Shown piece after piece: positions 25,772 through 34,231 of a stretch of 64,000 bases of DNA. The position numbers and the translations under genes were made by a program. This DNA comes from Roseateles_B flavus (GTDB lineage: Bacteria; Pseudomonadota; Gammaproteobacteria; Burkholderiales; Burkholderiaceae_C): contig NZ_JBDPZC010000016.1 of NCBI RefSeq assembly GCF_039872765.1, positions 9,758-73,757 on the forward strand, given 5' to 3'. The notes below the pieces were generated by a model. The model made no database searches. It was not told where the DNA came from and saw only the letters and a list, made by a program, of their open reading frames with translations. The first letter of the stretch is position 1, and each line of letters begins with the position of its first letter.

Positions 25772-27679
25772 ATGCTCGCCCGCGCCTACGAGATGCCCTG
25801 GCGCCGCGCCTACGAGGCGTATGCCAGCGGCGTGTGGCTGATGGCTTCGGCGACTACGGTGGTCCTCAGCGCAAGATCGGGCATCCCCACCGAGGTGTCC
25901 CTGCCGCTAAGCAGCTATTGCCTGCTCATGGCCTTGTGGCGTGCGGCACAGGCCATGCACATCATGGTCCTGCGTGCCGCTTTGACGGGCCGGGCCATGC
26001 AGGTCATCGACCCGGCACAGCAGGAGCAGCTGACCCAGTGGCCCGATGAAGTGTTCCTGGGTTTCGGCTTCGATTGGCAGCCCCATCACTCGCAGCGCCT
26101 CTACGAACTGGCCAAGATCGACTACCGGCGCTACGCCACCTCTCCACGCCTGCTGCGGGCGTTGGGCTATCCCGTGACGCCCCAGCCAGATGCAGAAATC
26201 GGCCTGCCCTACATCCACGGAGTCGAGCCCCGCGAGCAAGCGCTGTACCGGCCCTTGCAGAACTTCGAGGGCGGCACGCTGCTGATCGGCACCACCCAGG
26301 CCGGCAAAGGTGTCGCGCTCTCCAACCTGGTCACCCAAGCGATCCGCCGTGGCGACGTGGTGATCGCCATCGACCCCAAGAACAGCAAGCGCCTCAAACG
26401 CGCGGCTGTTCGCGCCTGCGAACGCTACCGCGAGCCCGGCACCTTCCTGGAGTTCCATCCGGCCTTCCCGGAAACTGGTGTCCGGCTTGACTTTGCCTTC
26501 AACTGGCAAAAGCCGACCGAACTGGCCTCGCGCATTCAATCCATCCTCCCTGCCGACACGGCAGGGGCCTTCGGTGCCTTCTCCTGGGATGCGGTCAATG
26601 TCGTGGTGCAAGGGCTGGTGGATCTGGAAGAGCGCCCCAGTCTCGCCAAGCTGACGCGCTACATCGAAGGCGGCATTGAGCCCGTGCTGGAGCAGTCGCT
26701 GCGACGCTTCTACGACGCCGAGCTCGGGGAAGGCTGGCGCGAGCGCCCGGAGATGAAACGCCTGCTGCACGAGGCCCACCGGGGCAACATGAAGCGCCCC
26801 TCCGAGGCGGCCAGCGCAGACCTCATGGCCTTCGTCGCCTTCTACGAGCATCACGTGCCGCAGAGCCAGCGAAACAAGGTCATCGACTCCCAGGTCCGCG
26901 TGTTCCGGCACAACCGGGAGCACTACCAGAAGATCACGGCGAACCTGTTGCCCATCCTGTCCATGTTGACCTCGGGAGACCTCGGGCGCAGCCTGAGTCC
27001 GGACCCGTTCGATCCCCAGGACCGGCGGGCCATCATGAACTTCGAGAAGATCGAACGTGGGGGACACGTGCTGTACATGTGCCTGGACTCGCTGCCCGAC
27101 CCCTCGGTCGCTTCGGCCATCGGCGCACTGGCCCTGGCCGACCTGGCGGCCCGTGCGGGCATGCGCTACAACCTAGGCGGCCAGCGGCGGATATCCTTGT
27201 TCGTCGACGAAGTCTCGAACGTGATCAATCAGCCGCTGATCGAGATTCTGAACAAGGGCGCCGAGGGCGGCATCTACACCACCTGCGCCATGCAGACCTT
27301 GGCCGATCTGGCCAAACGCCTGGGCAGCGAGGATGCGGCCCGCATGGCCCTTGGCAACCTCAACAACCTGATCGCCTTCCGCTCAAAGGACCGCCCCACG
27401 CAGGATTTCATTGTCGAGACCTTCGGCAAGACGGCCATCCACTCCCTGCGCGTCGGCCTGAGCCACGGGGCGGATGCCCACCTGGGGGACTTCTCGGCCA
27501 GCTACTCGACGCAGATTGCAGAGAGCTTCGAAGAAATGATCCCGGCCGATGTGCTCGGAAAGCTGCCCAACCTGCAGTACTTCGGATCCGTCTCAGGCGG
27601 CCGCATCATCAAGGGTCGCTTCCCCATCCTCGACACGGAAACACCAGTCCCCGCCCTCGACAGGAGGCCAGCCGCATGA
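25772..27679 (+). CDS. traD: Type IV coupling protein TraD
   Basis: 635 residues with GGAGG before the ATG. Two membrane helices near the N-terminus (about 20-38 and 43-62) anchor a large ATPase domain. The P-loop reads GTTQAGKGV (about residue 170), followed by RRGDVVIAIDPKNSKRL; the Walker B region is RISLFVDEVSNV. The usual Thr/Ser after the P-loop Lys is Gly. The protein matches the TraD of SXT-like and other MobH elements and brings the relaxase-DNA complex to the mating channel. Its stop overlaps the next start (ATGA). Confidence 0.9.
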   Translation: MLARAYEMPWRRAYEAYASGVWLMASATTVVLSARSGIPTEVSLPLSSYCLLMALWRAAQAMHIMVLRAALTGRAMQVIDPAQQEQLTQWPDEVFLGFGFDWQPHHSQRLYELAKIDYRRYATSPRLLRALGYPVTPQPDAEIGLPYIHGVEPREQALYRPLQNFEGGTLLIGTTQAGKGVALSNLVTQAIRRGDVVIAIDPKNSKRLKRAAVRACERYREPGTFLEFHPAFPETGVRLDFAFNWQKPTELASRIQSILPADTAGAFGAFSWDAVNVVVQGLVDLEERPSLAKLTRYIEGGIEPVLEQSLRRFYDAELGEGWRERPEMKRLLHEAHRGNMKRPSEAASADLMAFVAFYEHHVPQSQRNKVIDSQVRVFRHNREHYQKITANLLPILSMLTSGDLGRSLSPDPFDPQDRRAIMNFEKIERGGHVLYMCLDSLPDPSVASAIGALALADLAARAGMRYNLGGQRRISLFVDEVSNVINQPLIEILNKGAEGGIYTTCAMQTLADLAKRLGSEDAARMALGNLNNLIAFRSKDRPTQDFIVETFGKTAIHSLRVGLSHGADAHLGDFSASYSTQIAESFEEMIPADVLGKLPNLQYFGSVSGGRIIKGRFPILDTETPVPALDRRPAA

Positions 27680-28299
27680 TCCGCGTCATCTCCGTGGCAG
27701 CACTGACCTTGCTGTTGATCCTGGTGCTCTATCTGCCGGCCGCGCATCCACCCGAGCGATTCCTGGCGCAGATCCGGGCAGAGCATGCGCTCAACGTCGC
27801 GTTCTGGGGTGAGCATTCAGCCCTGCACATCCTGGAGCGAGCGCTGGCAATGAACACGGCTGCGGCCAGCGCCAGCCCGGTCCCCAGTTCGTCGCAAGCG
27901 CCCTCTGCTGATCGGATGGGCCAAGCCGTCGCGAAGGAAATGGAGCGCGTGAACCAACGGTTCTTCGGAAATCCGTACTTCCGATCCATCGACGCGTTGC
28001 TGCTGCTCGCCTGCTTCCGGCTCTCCTGCCAGCTCGACTGGCTCCCGGCCCAGACTTGTCTGCTGCTGGCCATCGTCATCGACGGCCTCATGGTGCGCGT
28101 ACTGCGCTCCAAGGAATTCAAGCCTCACGACCCGGAACTATTCGTCCTGTTCGCGAGCGCCTTCGTCCTCCTGGCATGTACCAGCATCGTCGCCTTCGTG
28201 GTGCCACTGACGATTGCACCCGCAGCGTTCGCTGGTTTGCTGCCTCTGGAGGCATTCTTCATCAGCAGGGCAATAGCGAACTTCCATCATCGGGGCTAG
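27676..28299 (+). CDS. DUF4400 conjugal transfer membrane protein
   Basis: 207 residues, starting in an ATGA overlap with traD. One N-terminal helix (VISVAALTLLLILVLYLP), a middle region with RMGQAVAKEMERVNQRFFGNPYFRSIDALL, and two or three further helices (about 105-135, 155-178, 180-198). The pattern matches the DUF4400 / PFL_4697 membrane proteins that follow traD in many integrative elements. Its role in transfer is not known; the place suggests it assists the coupling protein. The last 38 bases overlap the end of a convergent cargo gene. Confidence 0.75.
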   Translation: MIRVISVAALTLLLILVLYLPAAHPPERFLAQIRAEHALNVAFWGEHSALHILERALAMNTAAASASPVPSSSQAPSADRMGQAVAKEMERVNQRFFGNPYFRSIDALLLLACFRLSCQLDWLPAQTCLLLAIVIDGLMVRVLRSKEFKPHDPELFVLFASAFVLLACTSIVAFVVPLTIAPAAFAGLLPLEAFFISRAIANFHHRG

Positions 28300-29245
28300 G
28301 CGTTCCAACGACGACTTTGACCCACTGCACAGCTGACTTCTCGCCTTGCAGTGCCGGCTGAATGCGCGCGAGAAGCAGTGAGGCATCTCGCACGAGATCC
28401 TTGAAGCGTATCAACATCCCGCTCTCCAATGGCGGAACGGGCGGTATCTCTTGCGCGATCAGTGCAGCCAACTGGATAGATGCATGATGCGCCTGCATCG
28501 CCTGCAGGAAGGGAGCGGGAGACTTCTGATACCGGATGTCAGCGGAACAGTGCACGTCATCCAGCAGCTTCCTCGGCAGAGGCTTCTTCCCCGCTGCTTG
28601 CCAGCAATCGTGCAGAACGCCCGCTACGTCGTGCCCATTCTTCCCAGTCTCCTTGACCCCAAGAGGTTCTAGCACTTCCTTCATGGCGCGCTCGACGAAG
28701 TGCAACGACTCCCAGCGCGATAGTGCATGGTGAACGCTGCCAGCGTAGAGACGTTGTGCCGCCGATTCCAGATGAACCACGGTAGTCGCATCCAACCTGA
28801 CAATCAGTTCAAGGGCGCCGTAGAGATCGTTGTAGTCCTGCTCAAACTGCGCGAGCATCTTAGCTGGCAATCGCTGTTCAAAGCTTGGACTCAGACCATC
28901 GGCCGCTTGCGTTAACAGAATGCTGTCCGGCCGTAGGATGGGCATCCGCAGCAAATAGGTGATCCCATACAGCTGGTGTGCCACCTGCGGAAGGCAATAC
29001 GAGATTTCTTGCCTCTCACCGAAATGGTTCGAAATCCAGTTGGCGACTGAAAGCCCAACAGCGTCGGGATCCGATCCCAGTTTGATCACGTAGCCATCCT
29101 TCTTTATCAGTGAGGCTGCCTGGAACAATGCCAGTTCAGGCACACAGGAAGCAGCGGTAAGCCGCTGAAATACATACTGCATGTACCGGTCGAACTGACC
29201 ATCTCCGCGGCTCAGCTCCTCTTGGGTTATCTTGACTTTTTGCAT
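28262..29245 (-). CDS. Unrecognised cargo protein, 327 aa
   Basis: A convergent gene inserted into the transfer region; its last 38 bases overlap the end of the DUF4400 gene. The product is soluble and mostly helical. The C-terminal half (about 140-300) contains SRWESLHFVERAMKEVLEPLG and a GHDVAGVLHDCWQ turn, which together recall HEPN-type helical domains, but I do not see a clear R-x4-H catalytic motif. No ribosome site is visible before the ATG. The opposite strand, lower GC and position between conserved transfer genes point to an accessory gene, perhaps defence-related. I do not assign a function. Confidence 0.65.
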   Translation of the reverse strand: MQKVKITQEELSRGDGQFDRYMQYVFQRLTAASCVPELALFQAASLIKKDGYVIKLGSDPDAVGLSVANWISNHFGERQEISYCLPQVAHQLYGITYLLRMPILRPDSILLTQAADGLSPSFEQRLPAKMLAQFEQDYNDLYGALELIVRLDATTVVHLESAAQRLYAGSVHHALSRWESLHFVERAMKEVLEPLGVKETGKNGHDVAGVLHDCWQAAGKKPLPRKLLDDVHCSADIRYQKSPAPFLQAMQAHHASIQLAALIAQEIPPVPPLESGMLIRFKDLVRDASLLLARIQPALQGEKSAVQWVKVVVGTPSPDDGSSLLPC

Positions 29246-29625
29246 GGATGAATAGGGGATTGCATTGCAGCAACCGCTGCAACGGTATCGACACCAACGA
29301 ACGGAAAGCCCACCCGCCGTACCATCGTGGACAAGCTATCCTAGAAGGGCGGATCCGAGGCCCGCGCTAGCGGTCCATCGTGCCACATGCGGTCCGGCTT
29401 CAGCGGTCAGCACCCGAACTATCGCTTCCTGCTGCCGTCTCACCACATTTTTCAATTGCAGGCGCAGCGAGCACCCGACCATTGCCACGATCGAGAATTG
29501 CCCGCACTGCCTTGGACACCCGTTGAGGATCTTGGAGTGTGCGACTCAAGGATCGCTATCCTCATGGTTCAAAGCCGGTACACCGCTGAGCGTCGGCCGA
29601 TTGACCAGAATCAAGAGACACCAAC
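29246..29625. other. Intergenic region between divergent cargo genes
   Basis: 380 bases between two divergently oriented cargo genes; it must carry both promoters. Some short plus-strand frames exist but have no good starts or composition, and I do not support them as genes. Confidence 0.4.
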
Positions 29626-30162
29626 ATGCCGAACGTCGCAAAGTTCGCGAAAGCCCTGTATGCGCTGCACCAGGCGGACTGCCTTAAAGACCCGAAGTGT
29701 CGACCGGCAGTGGGCATGTTCGTGCGCCAAGCAACGGAGTCAGCGCACTGGCACCTGACCACCAACTACCGTTCAAAGCAAGCAGCTGAGCTGATTGCAG
29801 CCCAGCCATTTCGATCGCCGGAGCACTATCACGATTGGTGCTGCAAGAATCTGAGGCATGAGCATATGGTGCCGATCGCCGTGGTCATCGACATGCTTGT
29901 GAATGAGCCGAAAGTCACCGAAGAGTTCATTGCACGGACGCTTCGAACCAACGGGCTGCGCGCGACGATCCATCGAGACGAAGACAGGCGTTTGAACGAG
30001 CATGGCTTTGCCAGGAAGATGCCACAGTCGTACTGGACGCCTGGGTCCCTGTACTTTCAAGACCCGCTTGCGCGCTACAAGGAAGCTGGCCTGTTCGAGA
30101 GCTTGGTTCCCCTGACCGGTGCCCGTTGGCATCCAGGTGTGAACGAAGGCTGCGTGGAGTGA
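29626..30162 (+). CDS. Unrecognised cargo protein with HEHxxP motif
   Basis: 178 residues, starting MPNVAKFAKALYALHQ. The middle has WCCKNLRHEHMVPIAVVIDMLV, in which the E-H-x-x-P arrangement recalls HNH-type or similar nuclease centres, followed by helical EFIARTLRTNGLRATIHRDED and an aromatic end with SYWTPGSLYFQDPLARY. I cannot place it in a family. It is divergent from the 327-residue gene and together they form a two-gene insert between conserved transfer genes. The base composition is close to the element's average but less GC-rich at third positions. Confidence 0.6.
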   Translation: MPNVAKFAKALYALHQADCLKDPKCRPAVGMFVRQATESAHWHLTTNYRSKQAAELIAAQPFRSPEHYHDWCCKNLRHEHMVPIAVVIDMLVNEPKVTEEFIARTLRTNGLRATIHRDEDRRLNEHGFARKMPQSYWTPGSLYFQDPLARYKEAGLFESLVPLTGARWHPGVNEGCVE

Positions 30163-30311
30163 GGACGTCGACCTGAGCGATGTGCCCACCTCGCCGCCCG
30201 CCAAACTCAGCGCCGGCCTCAAATTCCCCCCAAGATCACCCGATTTCACCCGCGACTCGGTGCTCCTCTATCGGTACGCTAGCTTCCATGCCGTATCGAG
30301 AGGTCGCCGCC

Positions 30312-30818
30312 ATGCCATCGGTCCTGAGCCAGTCAATCCGCGAGCAGCAGTCCTGCCAGCTCAGCACAACAGCCCCCGACGTCGTCGAAACCCGACTCTG
30401 GCTGGAGGAGCATGCCTGGCTGTACGGCGTCCTCAAGAGTCCGCTGAACCAGGCTCCCAGTTTTCGCCTACCCGATCTGATCAGCGCCTCGGTCTCGGCA
30501 GTGCTGGACCTACCTGATGGACAGCAGACGCTCTTCAGCTACCTCGGCACGCAACTCGTTCTTCGTGACCCGGCGACCGTCCGCCGCCGCGAGGCCATGT
30601 GGCGACAGCAGTATGAACGGCTGCAGGCCCTGCAGCGATCGCCGGCAAACCAGCATCCGAACCCCAAGTTTCAACTGGACCAGTTCACCACGGCAGCCGT
30701 TGCGCTGTGCCGTGAAGCGGATGCATCAGGTCAGTCCTTGCTCCGGTTCGCGCGCCTGAACATGGCGCAGCGCGCCCAGCACAATGCCCAGCATCACGCC
30801 ATGCAGGCAAGCAGCTGA
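30312..30818 (+). CDS. Hypothetical ICE protein, 168 aa
   Basis: 168 residues; GAGAGG eight bases before the ATG at 30312 decides the start (an ATG at 30288 has none). Soluble and helical, with ETRLWLEEHAWLYGVLKSPLNQAPSFRLPDLISASVSAVL as the best ordered part and a His/Gln-rich end. I recognise no family. Its ribosome site resembles that of the following transglycosylase gene, suggesting it belongs to the element rather than to the cargo insert. Confidence 0.55.
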   Translation: MPSVLSQSIREQQSCQLSTTAPDVVETRLWLEEHAWLYGVLKSPLNQAPSFRLPDLISASVSAVLDLPDGQQTLFSYLGTQLVLRDPATVRRREAMWRQQYERLQALQRSPANQHPNPKFQLDQFTTAAVALCREADASGQSLLRFARLNMAQRAQHNAQHHAMQASS

Positions 30819-31004
30819 CGACCCCACGTCGCTGAGCAGCCTGGCCTCGGGCTAGGCCTACCCGCTGATTCACCCGCAAACCAGCCCCGCTGGCCTCGCA
30901 CAGGCCCACCCGCCACCGACCCGCCCTATATCAGGCCGCACATCCGGCCTCCCACAGGTCCTCCCGCGCATGCGGAAGGCGGACTGGCTGTCGAGAGGTG
31001 TCTC

Positions 31005-31535
31005 ATGCCCCGCGATTTCTGCCACGTGCTCTTTGCCGTGAGCCTGCTGTGTTGCCTTCCCGCCCAAGCGCATGCCTGCTGGAATCAAGCCGCCCAGCGC
31101 CATGGCGTGCCGGCTGCGCTGCTCTACGCCATTGCCAAAGTGGAGTCCGGTCTGAACCCACAGGCGGTGAACCGGTCCCACTTCCAGCGGACCCGCTCCA
31201 TCGACATCGGCCTCATGCAGATCAACAGCCGCCATCTGCCCGCCCTCGCCCCGCATGGAATCACCGAGGCGAACCTCTACGAGCCATGCACCAACCTCGA
31301 CGTAGGCGCCTGGCTTCTGGCCGGCCTCTTCGCCCGCAAAGGACTCAGCTGGGACAGCGTCGGCGCGTACAACGCCGCATGCAGCGAGCTGAAGGGGCTG
31401 GCCTGCACACAGGCGCGCTCCAACTATGCGTGGAAGGTGTTTCGGCAGCTCCCAACCTGGCAACCGCGACCGAATCCGGCCATGCCACGCCCACAGCCAG
31501 CGGCATCACTGCGTGCTGCAAGGGTGACGCCATGA
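31005..31535 (+). CDS. Conjugal lytic transglycosylase
   Basis: 176 residues with a Sec signal (about 1-23) and an SLT domain: YAIAKVESGLNPQAVN has the catalytic Glu (about residue 47), then SIDIGLMQINSRHL, the GLMQ hallmark, and YNAACSEL, close to the usual AYN motif. It cuts peptidoglycan so that the mating channel can cross the wall, like VirB1 or F P19. The Pro-rich C-terminus is outside the fold. GAGAGG precedes the ATG. The stop overlaps the next gene's start (ATGA). Confidence 0.9.
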   Translation: MPRDFCHVLFAVSLLCCLPAQAHACWNQAAQRHGVPAALLYAIAKVESGLNPQAVNRSHFQRTRSIDIGLMQINSRHLPALAPHGITEANLYEPCTNLDVGAWLLAGLFARKGLSWDSVGAYNAACSELKGLACTQARSNYAWKVFRQLPTWQPRPNPAMPRPQPAASLRAARVTP

Positions 31536-31873
31536 GAACCTACCCTCACACTCATTCCAAGGTCGTCCACTGGCAAGCACTGGTGCTCCTCGCCACCAGC
31601 CTCGCGCTAGCCTCCTGCGCGAACACCACCTATCAAGCGCCCACAGCGCACGCGCCAGCACCCACACAGCTGATGCAGGTCGGCTACGGCGCCGCGGCCG
31701 GCTTTGTCCGATGCGTCTTGCCGAAGTGTCCGATCCGCTCCCCCAAGACCCTGGGCAGCCTCCCCATCGCGCACCCGACCGGACCTGCGGCGGCACCGCA
31801 GCCTGTCCCCGCCCCACACGCGGTGACGGGCGTAGTAGACATTCAGCCTCGGCCGATGTCTCAGCCGCCATAG
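31532..31873 (+). CDS. Small transfer-region lipoprotein
   Basis: 113 residues in an ATGA overlap with the transglycosylase gene. The signal ends in a lipobox (LALASC, Cys at about 29). The mature protein has one ordered stretch, LMQVGYGAAAGFVRCVLPKCPIRSPKTLG, with two cysteines, then a Pro-rich end. The C-x-C-P segment just before PKTLG recalls lipoproteins seen in other integrative elements next to transfer genes, but I cannot name the family. It is probably anchored at the outer membrane near the mating channel. Confidence 0.6.
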   Translation: MRTYPHTHSKVVHWQALVLLATSLALASCANTTYQAPTAHAPAPTQLMQVGYGAAAGFVRCVLPKCPIRSPKTLGSLPIAHPTGPAAAPQPVPAPHAVTGVVDIQPRPMSQPP

Positions 31874-32068
31874 CACGCACAGCACCTGACACCAGGTCTT
31901 CCGGGCCAACGGTCAGATCGCGCACTCCTACCCGCCTTCACCAGCTCCCAACACCCGCACCAGCATCCGCACGCCAGGCACGCTCATTGACCTGCCCCAC
32001 CCGTCCAGCACCCGTCGCGCACCCGTCCTCTACCAGTCATTTGGACGCTCGACTCTTTGGAGGTCTTC

Positions 32069-32401
32069 ATGAGCCCTGCAACTCTTTCGCCGGCACGCCC
32101 GGTTGCACGCCGCCCCCTCGCCTTCCTGTGCCTGCTCGGCATGCTCGCGACCGTCCCCAGTCTGGCGCTGGACCTGGTCAATTTCACCGGCATCACCGGG
32201 CCGATGACCTCCGCATTGACGCAGATCGGCACGCTCGGTCCCGGCATCAAGGCCCTGGTCGGATTCGTCGGCTTCGTGGTCGCGCTGATCTCTCTGGCGG
32301 CCCTGAGGAACTTCGGCCCCGTGCTCTTCTACGTTGGCCTGGCCATCTTCGGTGCCGTGGGTCTCGTGATCGCTGGCGCGATCATGGGCGCGGTCATCTG
32401 A
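32069..32401 (+). CDS. traA: Prepilin TraA (VirB2-like)
   Basis: 110 residues; GGAGG six bases before the ATG at 32069. A signal peptide (to about residue 33, ending SLALA) leaves a mature protein of about 75 residues with two membrane helices (about 52-74 and 82-107) separated by a short LRNFGP loop, the TraA/VirB2 pilin layout. It lies directly upstream of traL-E-K-B, where F-type plasmids carry traA. The mature sequence is not close to F pilin, so the call depends on topology and position. Confidence 0.75.
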   Translation: MSPATLSPARPVARRPLAFLCLLGMLATVPSLALDLVNFTGITGPMTSALTQIGTLGPGIKALVGFVGFVVALISLAALRNFGPVLFYVGLAIFGAVGLVIAGAIMGAVI

Positions 32402-32428
32402 CCCGGACTCGATCAGAAGGAGTCCGGC

Positions 32429-32728
32429 ATGCGCACCGACACCTACATCCCGCGCCGTCTTGACGATGCCTGGAAGCTCGGCTTCTGGGATGTCGATGTC
32501 GCAGCGCCCGTCCTGTTCGCCTTCTTCATCGGCTACCTGTCCGGCACCAAGGTGTCGTTCGCCGTGTGCATGGTCACAGGCTTCGCCATCTCGCGCTGGG
32601 TGTCCAAGCTGAAGGCGGACAAGCATCCCGCCTTTGCCGTGCACTGGCTGTGGTGGCACCTGCCGAGCACGCCGCTCACCAGCCTGCGGGCGACCCCGTC
32701 TTCCCATATCCGCCGCATGGTCGGTTGA
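32429..32728 (+). CDS. traL: Mating channel protein TraL
   Basis: 99 residues. The start MRTDTYIPRRLDDAWKLGFWDVD is the TraL pattern (YIPRxLDDP..), followed by a helix pair (about 25-55) and a cytoplasmic tail with HPAFAVHWLWWHLP. TraL corresponds to VirB3 and sits in the inner membrane with the TraC ATPase. AAGGAG lies before the ATG. Neighbours are traA and traE in the classical order. Confidence 0.9.
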   Translation: MRTDTYIPRRLDDAWKLGFWDVDVAAPVLFAFFIGYLSGTKVSFAVCMVTGFAISRWVSKLKADKHPAFAVHWLWWHLPSTPLTSLRATPSSHIRRMVG

Positions 32729-32742
32729 ACCGGAGCGCGCCC

Positions 32743-33309
32743 ATGGATTTCGATCGGCTCAACACCGACCGCAAGGAACTCCTGCGCCGCAATCGCGGCC
32801 TGGGCCTGGCGGTCGGGGCCCTCGCCATCAGCCAGGTTCTCACCCTCACGGTTCTGATCAAGGTGCTGGGGACCGAGCGCACAGTGATCGTGCCCCCCAC
32901 GCTCAACAAGACCTTCTGGGTGACGGACGCCAAGGCCAGCGGCGCCTACCTCGAGCAGATGGCCTCCTTCGTCGCCTGGCTGGTCCTTGACGTGACGCCC
33001 GCCACGATCGACTGGAAGAAGGACATCTTGCTGGGCTACGTCGAGCCCGCACAGCACGGCGAGCTCAAGTCGCGCCAGGAAGTCGAGGCTGAGCGCCTGA
33101 AGCGCATCAACGCCACCACCGCCCTGGTTCTAGAACAGCTGGTGCCCAGCAGCAACGGCCAGAGCATCGTGATCCGCGGCCGCTTGCGCACGCTGGTCAA
33201 TGGCATTGAAACCGCCAACGAACCCAAGGCCTACCTGGTCGAGTTCGGATTCGGCGGCGCACGCATGCACCTCAAGACTTTCAAGGAGGTTCCCTATGGG
33301 ACCCGTTGA
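32743..33309 (+). CDS. traE: Mating channel protein TraE
   Basis: 188 residues from the ATG at 32743. It has a cytoplasmic start (MDFDRLNTDRKELLRRNR), one membrane helix (about 22-42) and a periplasmic NTF2-like domain with ERTVIVPPTLNKTFWV and YLEQMASFVAWLVLDVTPA, which are the TraE hallmarks. TraE is the VirB8 equivalent of F-type systems. Its end overlaps traK by 14 bases. Confidence 0.92.
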   Translation: MDFDRLNTDRKELLRRNRGLGLAVGALAISQVLTLTVLIKVLGTERTVIVPPTLNKTFWVTDAKASGAYLEQMASFVAWLVLDVTPATIDWKKDILLGYVEPAQHGELKSRQEVEAERLKRINATTALVLEQLVPSSNGQSIVIRGRLRTLVNGIETANEPKAYLVEFGFGGARMHLKTFKEVPYGTR

Positions 33310-34231
33310 ACTCCACGCGAGCGTCAGGCGGCGGCTTGTCCCCGGGGCCTGCGTCCTGGTCGCCGCCTTGACTGGCGGCCATGGACCGGCGATGGCGATG
33401 CAGGTCCTCGACGCCAGCGACGGCGCCTCCATCGAGGCCATTCTTTCCATCCAGGAGCCGACGCGCATCCGCATCGATGGCACCGTAATCACGGAGGTGT
33501 TCGGGAACATCCACAGCAGCGGGTGCGCTGCGGAGGCAGTCAAGACAGCACTGCCTCCTGCCCTTCCCATTGGAACTGTCACGGCAGGCGCAGCAGGTGC
33601 AACCGCTGTTGCCGGTGCTGCAAACGGACTCCCACCGTCCCCTTGGGCAAGCGGCTCGCTGATCAACCCGATGGGCGAGCTCGTGATCGAGTGCGATCGC
33701 GAGAAGGGCGAGATCTACGTCCGGCCTATCGGAGAGGGCAAGAAGCCCATCAACCTGTTCGTGGCTTCGGCCCACGGCACCTACACCTTGCTGCTGCGCC
33801 CTGCAGACACACCAGCCGACACGATCGTCATTCGAGACAAGGCTGCGCTGCAGCGGCGTGCCGAAGCCTCCGCCCCTGCGCTCCCGCCTGGTACGGCCGC
33901 CAGCCATGTGCGGGGCCTGAAGGCGCTGCTCGTCGCGATGGCGTCAAACCGCCTGGCCCGTGACATCCAGGTGGAGGATCACGCGCAGCCCATCATCTTG
34001 TGGCGCGAAGCACTTTTCACCTTGCAACGCACCTACCGGGTCCGCGGGCTCATCGGCGAGCGCTATCGCCTGCAGAACGTGAGCGACGCCCCCTTGGTGC
34101 TGGCCGAGCAAGAGTTCGATCACCCGGACGACTCGGGCAGCAGCGTCGCAGCAGTGGCCATCGAGCACCACAACCTGCGGCCTGGCGACAGCACGCTGGT
34201 CTTTGTGATCCGACGGGAGGTGCAGCCATGA
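33296..34231 (+). CDS. traK: Secretin-like channel protein TraK
   Basis: 311 residues; AAGGAGG six bases before the ATG at 33296 supports this start inside the end of traE. A Sec signal (to about residue 34, GHGPAMA) is followed by a TraK/VirB9-like protein with RIRIDGTVITEVFGNI and GEIYVRPIGEGKKPINLFVASAHGTYTLLL in the N-domain and RVRGLIGERYRLQNVSDAPLVLAEQEF near the end. TraK forms the outer-membrane core with TraB and TraV. The Ala/Gly-rich insert at about 85-120 is unusual. The stop overlaps traB (ATGA). Confidence 0.9.
   Translation: MGPVELHASVRRRLVPGACVLVAALTGGHGPAMAMQVLDASDGASIEAILSIQEPTRIRIDGTVITEVFGNIHSSGCAAEAVKTALPPALPIGTVTAGAAGATAVAGAANGLPPSPWASGSLINPMGELVIECDREKGEIYVRPIGEGKKPINLFVASAHGTYTLLLRPADTPADTIVIRDKAALQRRAEASAPALPPGTAASHVRGLKALLVAMASNRLARDIQVEDHAQPIILWREALFTLQRTYRVRGLIGERYRLQNVSDAPLVLAEQEFDHPDDSGSSVAAVAIEHHNLRPGDSTLVFVIRREVQP

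Noticed and set aside
29265..29758. Short plus-strand frames before the 178-residue cargo gene
   Set aside because: No ribosome site or ordered protein pattern; they run into the real gene in another frame.
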